This document shows, piece after piece, positions 17,150 through 27,380 of a DNA stretch of 64,000 nucleotides (the first letter of the stretch is position 1; every line of letters starts with the position of its first letter). The notes beneath the pieces were generated by a model. The model did not search any database and was not told the origin of the DNA. It saw nothing but the letters and a program-made list of their open reading frames with translations. The stretch is from NCBI RefSeq assembly GCF_008274625.1, contig NZ_VTRU01000002.1, forward strand, positions 372,001 to 436,000, given 5' to 3'. The position numbers and the translations under genes were made by a program. Source of the DNA: Chryseobacterium panacisoli. Lineage in GTDB: Bacteria > Bacteroidota > Bacteroidia > Flavobacteriales > Weeksellaceae.

Positions 17150-20014
17150 ATGAATGTTAAATTACGTGTATTAAGCGCTGGAGCATTGTTCTTTCTAGGA
17201 CAGGTAGCTTTTGCGCAGACGGCTAAAAAAGATACTACATCTAAAATAAAGCAAATCGACGAGGTCGTTGTGCTTGGGTATAGTAAGACTGCTACTAAAG
17301 CTAAATCAACAGCAGCATCAACTACCATATCTGAAAAAGTTTTAGAAGATCGTCCAAATGCCTCTTTTCTAAATTCATTACAAGGAGCTGCTCCTGGTAT
17401 TACCATTAACTCTAGTTCAGGTTCACCTGGTTCAGGTAGAATTGATGTTAGAGTAAGGGGTATTGGATCTCTTAACTCAACTATGGATCCGTTGTATGTA
17501 ATCGATGGTATGAGTACAAATGGAACTCAGTTTAGAAACCTAAATCCTGATGATATCGCTACGATCTCTGTTCTTAGAGATGCTGCTGCAACGTCAATCT
17601 ATGGTAACAGAGCTGCAAATGGGGTTGTTATTATTACAACGAAAAATGGTACATATAATAGTGGAATGAAACTTTCATATGGTTCCACTATTGGTTTCTC
17701 TGCTTATCCTAATCACGATTATAATCTGGTAAATGGTAGTCAGTATAGAAGTTTGCAAAATGAATTTGTAAATGGACCAGATGAACAATATTCACCTGAA
17801 GAGGTTCAAAATGCACCTAATACAGACTGGAAAAAACAGTATTTCCAGACTGGGATGACCCAACAACATAATCTGGGAATGACCTTTGGTGGGAAAAATA
17901 TCTCAGTTTATTCATCATTAGGGTACTTTGATATGACAGGTATCGTGAAGTCAACAGACTTTAAAAGGTTTAGTTTTAGGAATAACATCAATGGTAAATC
18001 AAATGATGGAAGATTTACATATGGAAGCCAGTTGGCTGTTGGATATTCAAAGAGACATCAGCTAGATCAGGAAACAAACGTTGCAGGTTTAGTGGCAAAT
18101 CCACTTCAAAACCCATTGTTTAGTTCAATATTAGCTAGACCAGATTTGGAACCTAATCCGTATACAAGAGGATCTGATATGTATAAGGCAATTGGTGCAG
18201 GATATAGTGATAGAATTCCATGGGTTACTCAAGATATTATCAATGGAGGTGTACAAAACGTATATACTGAGACCAGTGTTTTAGCAAACGTTAATTTTGC
18301 ATATAAACTTACTGATTATTTAACAGTAGGCCATAAATCTGGTATTGATTTCAAAGAATCTGACAGAGCTTTTGCACGTGCACCTTATGGATACTTGGCA
18401 TTGGTTGCTAAAGCTGGGAATGACCCATATGGAGGTATTGAAGTACTGAATAATGTTAAAGATTTTAATATTAACAGTATTACGAATTTAACATTTAATA
18501 AATCTTGGGGAGATCATACATTAGAAGTTGGAGCATATTTAGATTATATTAAGGCTCACTACAGAACAAAACAGTATCAGCAGAACGGTCTAAATCCATT
18601 GACATGGGTATTAGGAGCAGGTACGGGTTATGTTCCTTACAGTACTACCACTCCTACTTTATATGTGCCGAATGTTACTGCACAAAACGTTAATGCAGGT
18701 GCATTAGCTTATTTTGCTACTGCAGATTACGATTATGCTGGTAAATATGGTTTTACTGGTATGGTAAGAAGGGATGGTGCATATAGATTCTCAAAAGAGA
18801 ACAGATGGAATACATTCTGGGCTGTCTCAGGTAGATGGAATATTGATAAAGAAGCATTTATGGAGGGATCCGTTTTTGATATGTTAAAACTAAGATCTTC
18901 TTATGGTACTCAAGGTAACCAGAACTTAGGAATTACAGCAAATAACTTAAATCCTCTTGTGAACCCGGCTACAACGACTTTATTTAGAAATGTTTACCAG
19001 ACATCAACAGCTTATTTGAACCAACAAGGTTTATCAATGACTGTTCTTGGAAACCCTGATGTTCGTTGGGAAACTCAAAAAATGTTTAACGTAGGTTTAG
19101 ACTTTATTGCATTTGATAGAAAATTAGAAGGTAACTTCGATTACTATATCAAAACTACCAACAATTTATTTAATAAATTGAATACTTCAGCGGCATCTAA
19201 TGGGGTATTTACTATTGATGGTAATAATGGTAGTATGAGAAATAATGGTGTTGAAGGTAGTTTACGATATAATATTTTAAACAAAGGCGATTTTAGATTA
19301 TCTGTTTTTGCTAACGGATCATTTAATAAAAATAAGATTCTTGAATTGCCATATGGATATTCTCCGACAGATAACGTAAATGCTGCAGGGTCATTAGCTT
19401 TCCAATGGAACCTTATCCGTTATGCAGGTGTGAATAAGGAAACTGGAGAAATGCAGTTTTTAGACAAGAATGGTAATATTACTGAAACCCCTAATGATAG
19501 TGACAGAGTATTAACTGGAAAATCATTTTATCCTAAATATCAAGGTGGTTTTGGTCTAAATGGTTCATTCAAAGGTGTTTTTGCTGATGTTTTATTCTCA
19601 TGGCAAGCTGGTGGATGGCAGTATGATAACCTATATCAGTGGTTAGTTGATCCAAATAGTATCGGTACAGGTAATAATGTAAGTGCAGATTTACTTGATT
19701 CTTGGACTCCTGATAATAAAAATGCAAGCCTTCCGTCTATTACTGCTACTAATACAGGGGCTGATGGAAGTTCTGACAGATACTTATATAAAACAGACTT
19801 TATTAGGCTAAAAACTATATCAATTGGGTATTCTTTCCCTAAAGCTAGTTTAGAAAAATTACCTATTAAAGGACTAAAGCTATTTGTTCAAGGTGAGAAC
19901 TTGGTTACTTGGAGTAATTGGAAGGGGCTTGATCCAGAGCCAGTTACTGATTTCTCATTAAGTACTTATCCTAACCCTAAAACATTCTCTATCGGTTTCA
20001 ACGTAGAATTTTAA
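17150..20014 (+). CDS. SusC/RagA-type TonB-linked outer membrane transporter (first pair)
   Basis: This 954-residue outer-membrane protein imports a large or scarce nutrient using TonB energy. The signal peptide ends near A22. IDEVVVLGY (residues 36-44) is the TonB-box region and leads into the plug, where VIDGMSTNG and ISVLRDAAATSIYGNRAANG are the SusC hallmarks. The rest is a 22-strand barrel ending in an aromatic-rich strand with a terminal Phe. It lacks the N-terminal carboxypeptidase-regulatory domain of many SusC proteins. The SusD partner follows by 10 bp. No glycosidase or sigma/anti-sigma pair is adjacent, so the substrate is unknown. Confidence 0.95.
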   Translation: MNVKLRVLSAGALFFLGQVAFAQTAKKDTTSKIKQIDEVVVLGYSKTATKAKSTAASTTISEKVLEDRPNASFLNSLQGAAPGITINSSSGSPGSGRIDVRVRGIGSLNSTMDPLYVIDGMSTNGTQFRNLNPDDIATISVLRDAAATSIYGNRAANGVVIITTKNGTYNSGMKLSYGSTIGFSAYPNHDYNLVNGSQYRSLQNEFVNGPDEQYSPEEVQNAPNTDWKKQYFQTGMTQQHNLGMTFGGKNISVYSSLGYFDMTGIVKSTDFKRFSFRNNINGKSNDGRFTYGSQLAVGYSKRHQLDQETNVAGLVANPLQNPLFSSILARPDLEPNPYTRGSDMYKAIGAGYSDRIPWVTQDIINGGVQNVYTETSVLANVNFAYKLTDYLTVGHKSGIDFKESDRAFARAPYGYLALVAKAGNDPYGGIEVLNNVKDFNINSITNLTFNKSWGDHTLEVGAYLDYIKAHYRTKQYQQNGLNPLTWVLGAGTGYVPYSTTTPTLYVPNVTAQNVNAGALAYFATADYDYAGKYGFTGMVRRDGAYRFSKENRWNTFWAVSGRWNIDKEAFMEGSVFDMLKLRSSYGTQGNQNLGITANNLNPLVNPATTTLFRNVYQTSTAYLNQQGLSMTVLGNPDVRWETQKMFNVGLDFIAFDRKLEGNFDYYIKTTNNLFNKLNTSAASNGVFTIDGNNGSMRNNGVEGSLRYNILNKGDFRLSVFANGSFNKNKILELPYGYSPTDNVNAAGSLAFQWNLIRYAGVNKETGEMQFLDKNGNITETPNDSDRVLTGKSFYPKYQGGFGLNGSFKGVFADVLFSWQAGGWQYDNLYQWLVDPNSIGTGNNVSADLLDSWTPDNKNASLPSITATNTGADGSSDRYLYKTDFIRLKTISIGYSFPKASLEKLPIKGLKLFVQGENLVTWSNWKGLDPEPVTDFSLSTYPNPKTFSIGFNVEF

Positions 20015-20024
20015 AATTTAAAAA

Positions 20025-21668
20025 ATGAAAAGAAATATAATAAAATTATTATTCATTGCAGGAACATTAGCAGCATTACCTGTGCTTAATAGCTGTAGTG
20101 ATGCTATAGATGCAGTTCAGCCAGGTCAATTGGATGATTCAGAGGCTATTGCTACGATTGATGGTATGCAGGCTTTCCTTATCGGAAGTGTATATGGTAC
20201 CTTAGAAACGGCTAATGAAGTGTATTTATCATCTGTCATTACTGATGAAGTTAAGCCGGGTGATGGTAGTGGTGGTCAGGAATTTCAATTGCACCGTTTC
20301 ATTGTGAGTGGTGGAGTTGGGACGTATCCAGAGTTAATTTGGCAATCTCATTATAGAACGATTAATAGAATCAATAGATTGTTAGAAGGGGCAAGCAAAA
20401 TTACACCTAATGGTGCAGCAGAAACAGCTAGTTATAATAAAATTGTTGCACAAGCCAGAGCTATCAGAGCTTTCTGTTATCTTGAATTAGAAACTTACTT
20501 CTCTACTAATATGGCAGATGAAAATGCATTAGGGGTTATTTTAAGTGATAAAGTAGATGAAGGAAACTTTGTTCAAAGACCTAGAGTTAGTAATAAAGAT
20601 ATTTATACGCTTATAAACAATGATCTTCAGTCTGCCAGAAATGCATTCACGCAATTTGACACATCTGCTAGTGCTGCGGCAAAATCTGATGCAAATAAAT
20701 ATTATGTAGGAAAAAGCTTTGTTAATGCTGTAAGTGCAAGATTTAATTTGTATAGAGGAAATTATGCACAGGCAAAAATAGATGCACAGGCTGTAATTGA
20801 TGCAACTACAGGTGTTAGTGGTGCTTCTTTTAGTTTAACTGCTGGGACTCCAATTCTACCTACAGTTATACCTCCAGCTGTACCTCCAGCAATTGGTACT
20901 GCAGCTTGGAATAGTGCATTCTATAGTACATCAAATTCATTTAATCCATACAGGAATTTATGGGATGATAAAGATGGATTTAGAGGCGAAACAATTTTCT
21001 CTTTAGGTAGACAGGCTACCGGAGCTAATGGTATCGCTATAGGGTCAAGATATAATTTGAATAACTCAAGTGTTACTGGTACACCATGGTGGTATTTAGG
21101 GCGTAATTTGTATAATATTTTAACAGGTTTACAGAACGATGTTAGAAGATATGCATTTATTGATCCTTCAAGTACTCCAAATCCTAACTATCAGGCTCCT
21201 GGTGTTAATACTAGATTAGATAAACTGATCGTAGATAAGTATCCGGGTAAAACTGGTAGTAATACCAGAAATGATATTAAGTCTTTACGTCTTTCGGAAA
21301 TGTATTTCATTTTAAGTGAAGTTGCTGCTAATGCTGGAGATTTTACTGGCGCTGCAAACTACATTAAAGCAATTAGAGATGCCAGAAATACACAAGGAAC
21401 TGCAACAACTGCTCCTGTTTATGCTAATGCAACAGCTGCTTTTAAAGATATTCTAAATGAAAGAAGAATTGAACTTAGTTTTGAAGGGCATAGATATATA
21501 GATCTGAAAAGACTTGCTGTGAAAGCTGGCGTTTCAATGGATAGACATTCAACAGATGATATCGTTGATGTTTCTAATCTTACGAATGGTGATTACAGAT
21601 ATACATTACCAATTCCAAGTAGTGAAGTTGCTGGTAATGCAAGTGTACAGCAAAACCCTGGTTATTAA
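20025..21668 (+). CDS. SusD/RagB-type nutrient-binding lipoprotein (first pair)
   Basis: This 547-residue lipoprotein caps the SusC channel on the cell surface and binds its cargo. The lipobox gives C24 in PVLNSCSD. The fold is helical with TPR-like units. ARAIRAFCYLELE near residue 145 and LRLSEMYFILSEVAANAGD with NERRIELSFEGHRYIDLKR near the C-terminus are the standard SusD signatures. A Pro-rich loop (PTVIPPAVPPAIG, about residues 283-295) is an uncommon insertion near the probable binding face. It is cotranscribed with the preceding SusC gene and is followed by a terminator. Confidence 0.94.
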   Translation: MKRNIIKLLFIAGTLAALPVLNSCSDAIDAVQPGQLDDSEAIATIDGMQAFLIGSVYGTLETANEVYLSSVITDEVKPGDGSGGQEFQLHRFIVSGGVGTYPELIWQSHYRTINRINRLLEGASKITPNGAAETASYNKIVAQARAIRAFCYLELETYFSTNMADENALGVILSDKVDEGNFVQRPRVSNKDIYTLINNDLQSARNAFTQFDTSASAAAKSDANKYYVGKSFVNAVSARFNLYRGNYAQAKIDAQAVIDATTGVSGASFSLTAGTPILPTVIPPAVPPAIGTAAWNSAFYSTSNSFNPYRNLWDDKDGFRGETIFSLGRQATGANGIAIGSRYNLNNSSVTGTPWWYLGRNLYNILTGLQNDVRRYAFIDPSSTPNPNYQAPGVNTRLDKLIVDKYPGKTGSNTRNDIKSLRLSEMYFILSEVAANAGDFTGAANYIKAIRDARNTQGTATTAPVYANATAAFKDILNERRIELSFEGHRYIDLKRLAVKAGVSMDRHSTDDIVDVSNLTNGDYRYTLPIPSSEVAGNASVQQNPGY

Positions 21669-21691
21669 TCATACAATAATCATTTGATATA

Positions 21692-21720
21692 GAACCCCTG
21701 CTCAAAGCAGGGGTTTTTTA
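21692..21720 (+). terminator. Intrinsic terminator after the first susCD pair
   Basis: AACCCCTGCT and AGCAGGGGTT form a 10-bp GC-rich hairpin followed by a T-run, about 25 bp after the SusD stop codon. Confidence 0.88.
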
Positions 21721-21735
21721 TGTCCTTTTATTTCT

Positions 21736-21743
21736 TATTTTTG
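21736..21743 (+). promoter_or_regulatory. Candidate -7 element for the putative porin gene
   Basis: TATTTTTG matches TAnnTTTG, directly after the upstream terminator and 17 bp before the ATG. A -33 element was not evident. Confidence 0.45.
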
Positions 21744-21760
21744 CTGTACAATAATGAATA

Positions 21761-23698
21761 ATGAAGTACATCCTTTTCATACTCTTCTCTTTAAGTTTTG
21801 TAGCCAGGGCTCAGGTCGTTAATAAAGCTGAGACCAAGCCTCAACCTAAAAAAGAAGATACCCTTGTAATAGATTCCGGGAAGAAAGATTCCCTGAAAAT
21901 TTTTAAGCCTACTATTAATGATTACCAGTATCAGACTCAGTTTTCTGAAAAGAAAGTTTTTGATACCGTAATGACTTTTGATAAAACCTATATCTTTTCA
22001 CAACAAAATAATAAAGATAACTTCGGAAGAATACAGACAGCCAATATAGGATCCGGTTTTAACCCTCTTGTATTTGAGGTGAATGATGAACAGAACCTTT
22101 CTTTACTGCCATCCAATAAATCTTATATGATTATTGGAGCAAATGACGTAAAATATTATGATGTAAAAACACCTACCGCTACATTTGTTTATCATAATGC
22201 AATGCGAAACGGCGCGGCTTTAAGCTCTACTTACACTCAGAATATTGGGAAAAGATTCAATTTTGCTCTTGAGTATATGGGACTCCGTTCTCAGGGACTT
22301 TACAGAAACTCATTAGCAGCGAATAACAATACTTTATTTTCAGGTCACTATACTTCAAAAAGCGGAAACTATGAAATTTTCGCTCACTATCTTCATCAGA
22401 ATGTAAACAATCAGGAAAGTGGAGGTATTACAGAAGATAATCTGTTTATGAATGGTGACAGTAATTATAGCAACAGACAAAATGCTCAGGTAAACCTTGC
22501 ATCAAGCAGCTCACAGTTTTCTTACAGAAGATACTATCTGAGTCATCAGTTTACTCCTTTCAATTCCGGGAAATTTCCTTTCAGTATAAGACATGTTATT
22601 TCTCATCAGGGGAATAAATATTATTATAACCAGACAGCTTTGGAGCCTTATTGGTATGATGATCCTGCTGAATTGGTTGATGGTTTTCCATTGACCACAA
22701 AAAAATATTCTGAAAACTTCAGTAATACGGTTAGTTTAATTTTTAATAATGAAAAATTCAAACTGGATGCTGGTGTGCGTTATCAGATGATCAAATTGGG
22801 AATAAGAGATGTTGTTGCCCTTAATGGCGTTCCTTTTCCTGGTGAGCTTAAAGAAAACAGAATAGGAGCTGTAGGAAATCTACAGGTAAAACTTTGGGAT
22901 AAAATTCAATTGAATTCATTCCTGGAATTTTCAAACGGAAGCCAGTTTAAGAGCTACCTGAAAACAACCAATAATCTGAAGTTCGAGCCTATTAAAGATT
23001 ATTTCGTTAATGCTAAAGTAAATTTCCAGAGTGCATACCCGTCGTTTAATTACTTATTGAATACGTCTGTTTACAATAATTTTAATTACTATCTGGAAAA
23101 TGCAAAGAATCAGTCTGTGATGGAAGTTGGGGGAAGTATCAATTTGAAATGGTTTAAAACTGAGATTTTTGCCAACTATTTCAGAATAGATAATTATACT
23201 TATTTTGACAGCAATGGAAGCCCGAAGCAAAGTGATAATTCCGTGAATATTTCTCAAATCGGAGGCGATGCTACATTCAGCTTCAACAAATTCCATTTGA
23301 ATACAAGGGTGCATTTCCAAAATACTTTAACCAATAAAGAATTACTCCCTATGCCAGGCTTTATTGGTAGAGCCAATTTCTTCTATCAGACACAGGCATT
23401 CAAAAAGGCAGCAGAAATTCAGGCAGGGATTAAAGTATATTACTTCTCTAAATTTGCGTCAAGAGATTATTTCCCTGTTCTTAATGAATATATCCTTCCC
23501 AGAGCAGATTCATTTTCAATTGGAGGACAGCCTATCGCCGATGTTTATATTAATATGAAGGTGAAAAAGATGTTCTTTTTCATAGAAGGTCAGCAGATAG
23601 GAACTGTTATTTCCAATAACAAAGCATATGCATTTCCACACTATCCGGTATACGATTTCAGATTGAATATCGGAATTGTGTGGTATTTGTTCAACTAA
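21761..23698 (+). CDS. Putative porin (Bacteroidota beta-barrel family)
   Basis: This 645-residue protein has a signal peptide ending near residue 17 (FVARAQ) and resembles the family annotated as putative porin in Bacteroidota. The conserved N-terminal block is IFKPTINDYQYQTQFSEKKV followed by DTVMTFDKTYIFSQQN. The remainder alternates polar and aromatic residues as in outer-membrane strands and ends in IVWYLFN. Family members are presumed outer-membrane proteins; I know of no defined substrate. It has its own candidate promoter and lies 12 bp before bshC, so the two may share a transcript. Confidence 0.8.
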   Translation: MKYILFILFSLSFVARAQVVNKAETKPQPKKEDTLVIDSGKKDSLKIFKPTINDYQYQTQFSEKKVFDTVMTFDKTYIFSQQNNKDNFGRIQTANIGSGFNPLVFEVNDEQNLSLLPSNKSYMIIGANDVKYYDVKTPTATFVYHNAMRNGAALSSTYTQNIGKRFNFALEYMGLRSQGLYRNSLAANNNTLFSGHYTSKSGNYEIFAHYLHQNVNNQESGGITEDNLFMNGDSNYSNRQNAQVNLASSSSQFSYRRYYLSHQFTPFNSGKFPFSIRHVISHQGNKYYYNQTALEPYWYDDPAELVDGFPLTTKKYSENFSNTVSLIFNNEKFKLDAGVRYQMIKLGIRDVVALNGVPFPGELKENRIGAVGNLQVKLWDKIQLNSFLEFSNGSQFKSYLKTTNNLKFEPIKDYFVNAKVNFQSAYPSFNYLLNTSVYNNFNYYLENAKNQSVMEVGGSINLKWFKTEIFANYFRIDNYTYFDSNGSPKQSDNSVNISQIGGDATFSFNKFHLNTRVHFQNTLTNKELLPMPGFIGRANFFYQTQAFKKAAEIQAGIKVYYFSKFASRDYFPVLNEYILPRADSFSIGGQPIADVYINMKVKKMFFFIEGQQIGTVISNNKAYAFPHYPVYDFRLNIGIVWYLFN

Positions 23699-23710
23699 AA
23701 ACTGTAAAGG

Positions 23711-25297
23711 TTGAAAACAATAAACAAAATATCATTCAACGATATAGAAAGCATCCCTCAATTGGTAAAAGATTTTTTGAATCAGAAAATTGAGGGTTTT
23801 GAAAATAATACATTTTCTTTAGATCATCTTAAACAACAGATTCATCTGAAAAAAGACTCTTTTTCATCAGGGAAGAGAAACATTTTATCAGAGGTGTTTG
23901 AAGGCCAGCTTTCAAGTCTTCCCCTTTCTTCAAAGCAGAGAGAAAGTCTTGAAAATCTTAAACTGTCCAATACATTTACTATTACAACAGGGCATCAGCT
24001 GAATCTGTTTTCGGGACCTGTTTTCTTTGTCTATAAAATTCTTCAGACTATAAAGACATGTACCTATCTGAAAGAAAATTTTCCGGATTTTAATTTTGTT
24101 CCGGTATATTGGATGGCTTCAGAAGATCATGATTTTGCCGAGATCAATCATTTTAAAACCGAGAATAATTATTATGAGACCAACGAGAAATCGGGTGGTC
24201 CGGTAGGGAAAATTGAGATCAGTGATACCTATTTTATTTCTGAATTTGAAAAAGAATTCAAAGATTCTATTTTCGGGACAGAACTGATCTTAATGATGAA
24301 GGAAGCCTATAAATCAGGAAATACTTTAACGGAAGCAATTAGAATTCTTGTGAACCGCCTTTTTTCAGAATTCGGACTTTTGATTCTGGATGGAGACTCT
24401 AAAGAACTTAAAAATCAAATGAAGGAGATCTTTAAAGATGAGCTTCTTCATTTCAGTTTACAAAAAACATCTGAAGATAAAGTAGATTTTCTGACAGAGA
24501 AATATGGAAAGGTTCAGGTAAATCCCCGTGAAATTAACCTATTCTATCTTTCTGAAACCAGAGACAGAATAGAATTTAATGGACAGAAATACATCATCGT
24601 AGATAAGACCATTCAGTTTACAGAAGAAGAAATTCTGGCTGAATTGGAAAATTATCCGGAAAAATTCAGTCCCAATGCTTTAATGCGCCCCGTATATCAG
24701 GAAAATGTACTTCCGAATCTGGCCTATATTGGAGGAAATGCTGAAATTATGTACTGGCTGGAACTTAAAGATTATTTTTCAAAAATTAATATTCCGTTTC
24801 CTATCCTGATTCCAAGAAACTCTATGCTTTTTCTGAAAGAGAAAACAATCGGAAAAATTGAGAAACTGGATCTTAAAATAGAAGAGTTTTTCCAGAATTT
24901 TACGGTCATTACCAATCATAAAATTTTAAAAGATAATCCGATTTTACAATTACTCGACGAGAAAGAGGAGCTGTTGGTTAGTAGTTTTTCAGCGTTAAGA
25001 ACTTCGGCGGAAACCACTGAGAAATCTTTCGGAAATATGGTGAAGGCAGAAGAAGTACGTCAATTAAAATCATTCAAAAGAATGAAAAAACGTCTGCTTC
25101 ATGCTGAGAAAATAAAACAAAATGAGTTGCTGGAAAGGCTTGAAAATCTGTTTTTAGATGTTCATCCAGCCAAAACATGGCAGGAAAGAGTTTACAATTT
25201 TAGCGTGTTCTTTTCAGATTATGGTTATTCGTGGCTTGAAAATTGTTTGGAAGAAATGGTGGTTCAAGATTCCAAATTAATAATTGTTGCCATTTAA
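23711..25297 (+). CDS. bshC: Bacillithiol biosynthesis cysteine-adding enzyme BshC
   Basis: This 528-residue enzyme is the putative ligase that adds cysteine to glucosaminyl-malate in the last step of bacillithiol synthesis. The Rossmann-like N-terminal core carries ITTGHQLNLFSGPVFFVYK near residue 95 and VYWMASEDHDFAEINHF near 135. A coiled-coil segment near residues 430-480 and LENLFLDVHPAKTWQERVYNF close the protein. Start is TTG at 23711; no in-frame ATG occurs before the conserved core. An AAAGG directly abuts the TTG, too close to be a normal ribosome-binding site. bshA and bshB are not in the window. Confidence 0.93.
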   Translation: MKTINKISFNDIESIPQLVKDFLNQKIEGFENNTFSLDHLKQQIHLKKDSFSSGKRNILSEVFEGQLSSLPLSSKQRESLENLKLSNTFTITTGHQLNLFSGPVFFVYKILQTIKTCTYLKENFPDFNFVPVYWMASEDHDFAEINHFKTENNYYETNEKSGGPVGKIEISDTYFISEFEKEFKDSIFGTELILMMKEAYKSGNTLTEAIRILVNRLFSEFGLLILDGDSKELKNQMKEIFKDELLHFSLQKTSEDKVDFLTEKYGKVQVNPREINLFYLSETRDRIEFNGQKYIIVDKTIQFTEEEILAELENYPEKFSPNALMRPVYQENVLPNLAYIGGNAEIMYWLELKDYFSKINIPFPILIPRNSMLFLKEKTIGKIEKLDLKIEEFFQNFTVITNHKILKDNPILQLLDEKEELLVSSFSALRTSAETTEKSFGNMVKAEEVRQLKSFKRMKKRLLHAEKIKQNELLERLENLFLDVHPAKTWQERVYNFSVFFSDYGYSWLENCLEEMVVQDSKLIIVAI

Positions 25298-25316
25298 TTT
25301 TAAAGAAGTATTTTTG
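25287..25316 (+). promoter_or_regulatory. Candidate promoter of the LysM/PBP1-like gene
   Basis: TTG (25287-25289), a 19-bp spacer and TATTTTTG (25309-25316) match the Bacteroidota consensus. The -33 element falls inside the last codons of bshC. Confidence 0.55.
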
Positions 25317-25335
25317 TAAATTATAATTATCGAAT

Positions 25336-27309
25336 ATGATAAAGAGGTTTTTTATTCTATCCAGTTTATGTATGGTTTTGGGAGTTTCAGCCCAGAAATC
25401 ACATACGGTTGTGCAAGGTGATAATCCTTACAACATTGCAAAAAAGTATGGAATGACTGTAGGTGAATTGCTGAAGCTAAACCCAAAACATAAAGATGGC
25501 AAACTGGCTATCGGAGATGTTTTAACTATAAAATCAGAGAAAACAGCTACTCCGGTTGTCACAAAAACTGCTCCGGTAGAAAAAGTAACTTCAAGTACAA
25601 GTACTTCTTCCACAGGTAAAATTGTTTTACAGCCAAAGCAAACCATCTATGGCATCACTAAACAATACAGAATTTCTGAAACTGATTTAAGAAAACTGAA
25701 TCCTGAACTGGATTCGCATATGAAAATCGGAGATGAGATCACATTACCTCTTGCCAGCATTAAAAAATACGGAGGAACTCAGCAGGCTGTAACAGGAGAA
25801 AAGCATGCAGAGCCTCCAGTTGAAAAAACAATAACTACCATTACTCCTACAGTTGTTACAGCAGCTGCGGAAGGAGAATCTTATGTCATCCAGGCAAAAG
25901 ACAATTATTACAGAATTACAAAACAGTTTGGAATCAGTCAGCAGGACCTTTTTGCCTTAAATCCGGGATTGGAAGAAAAAGGACTTAAACCTGGTGAAAC
26001 TATTACAATAAAAACATCCAACAGTAATACAAAAACTGATAATATTGCTGAGCCCGCAAATCCAAAAGCAAAAATGGATTCAGGGAATGAAAAATCAACT
26101 ACCTCTTCCACGTCAAGCGTTGTTGCAGGAGATGATTATGTAACCTATACCGTTCAGCAGGGAGATACTGTGTTTTCCATTGTGAATAAATTCGGCGTTT
26201 CTATAGATGAACTTATTGCTCTTAACCCGGACCTTTCTCATGGGTTGAAAACTGGAATGGTTTTAAAGATCAAAAAACAGGATGCAGCATATATTAAGAA
26301 AAACGGTGACGCTCTCAGTGTGATCCTGATGCTTCCATTCGGGTATAGTACAAACGAAACCCAGTACAGGGCAATGGCACTTGACTTTTTAACAGGAGCT
26401 AAACTTGCTATTGAAAGAAATGCCAGAGGAGGTCAGAAACTGGATGTCAAAATAGTAGATTCAGGAAATGAAGCATCATTCAAAAACTCTTTGACACAGA
26501 TCAACCCTGATAATACCGACCTTATTATTGGCCCTTTCTTTAAATCCAATGTAATTGATGTTCTTGATTTTACCAAAAATCAGAAAATCCCGATTGTAGC
26601 ACCGTTTGCCAACACTCCGGAATTATATAACTACAATAATCTTATTATCGTTGAAACCAACAATCAGACGTATGCTGATAAAATTGTAGAAGAAGTAAAA
26701 GGAATTTATTCTGACCAGAAAATATATGTAGTGGCAGATGCTAAAAAAGAAAATGCCAATTACATCAAAGCAGGGCTTGAAAAAGCAGTGAAAAACCCTA
26801 ATATTATTATTGTCAACTCTCCGGCGGATATTCAGCCTGATCAGAATATGATGACAGGTCAGTCTGCACCGGTTATTGCTATTTTAGCTAATGATGATAA
26901 TGCAGCAGGGGATGCTTTTGCGAACAGAATCATTGCTATTTCTAAGGAAGTACAGGGGGTGAAAGCGTTCAGTATGTTCTATTCTCCAACTTTTGAGAAA
27001 AAAGTTGACGAGCTGAGCCAGGCAAGTCTGGTCTATCTGATGGATAGAAAGATCAATACAGATGGTAGCTTTGAAAAAGAAATTTTGGCCGCTTACAAAA
27101 GTAAATACTGTAAAACTCCTCCAAAATATGCTATCGTAGGTTTTGATGTAGTAAACGACATGTTAACCAGAGAAAATAAAAAAGGCGAGATCTTTAAGCA
27201 GATGAATAAAGTTCAGACTCAGCTTGCTACAAAATTTGAGTTTGTAAAATCTAAAGCTAACGGTGCTTATGTAAACACTGGTTACAGAGTAATCAGGCTG
27301 GTACCTTAA
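25336..27309 (+). CDS. LysM repeat protein with a type 1 periplasmic-binding-protein-like domain
   Basis: This 657-residue exported protein has a signal peptide ending near residue 19. Four LysM-type repeats follow (about residues 22-62, 95-140, 183-225 and 273-316), each with the pattern Y-x-I-x(2)-K-x-G then D/E-L-x-x-LNP. Ser/Thr-rich linkers separate them. LysM units bind peptidoglycan. From about residue 330 the protein resembles the periplasmic-binding type I fold (GAKLAIERNARGGQKLDVK and DLIIGPFFKSNVIDV). It is probably an envelope protein anchored to the wall. Whether the binding-protein domain holds a ligand is unknown. It is transcribed from its own promoter at the end of bshC. Confidence 0.87.
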   Translation: MIKRFFILSSLCMVLGVSAQKSHTVVQGDNPYNIAKKYGMTVGELLKLNPKHKDGKLAIGDVLTIKSEKTATPVVTKTAPVEKVTSSTSTSSTGKIVLQPKQTIYGITKQYRISETDLRKLNPELDSHMKIGDEITLPLASIKKYGGTQQAVTGEKHAEPPVEKTITTITPTVVTAAAEGESYVIQAKDNYYRITKQFGISQQDLFALNPGLEEKGLKPGETITIKTSNSNTKTDNIAEPANPKAKMDSGNEKSTTSSTSSVVAGDDYVTYTVQQGDTVFSIVNKFGVSIDELIALNPDLSHGLKTGMVLKIKKQDAAYIKKNGDALSVILMLPFGYSTNETQYRAMALDFLTGAKLAIERNARGGQKLDVKIVDSGNEASFKNSLTQINPDNTDLIIGPFFKSNVIDVLDFTKNQKIPIVAPFANTPELYNYNNLIIVETNNQTYADKIVEEVKGIYSDQKIYVVADAKKENANYIKAGLEKAVKNPNIIIVNSPADIQPDQNMMTGQSAPVIAILANDDNAAGDAFANRIIAISKEVQGVKAFSMFYSPTFEKKVDELSQASLVYLMDRKINTDGSFEKEILAAYKSKYCKTPPKYAIVGFDVVNDMLTRENKKGEIFKQMNKVQTQLATKFEFVKSKANGAYVNTGYRVIRLVP

Positions 27310-27352
27310 CATGATTTATAGCTCTTTAAAAGAATATTGTTAACATTATAGT

Positions 27353-27360
27353 TATATTTG
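27353..27360 (+). promoter_or_regulatory. Candidate -7 element for fabD
   Basis: TATATTTG is a perfect TAnnTTTG match 20 bp before the fabD ATG. The -33 region is weak. Confidence 0.5.
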
Positions 27361-27380
27361 CATAATATTTAATTTAATAC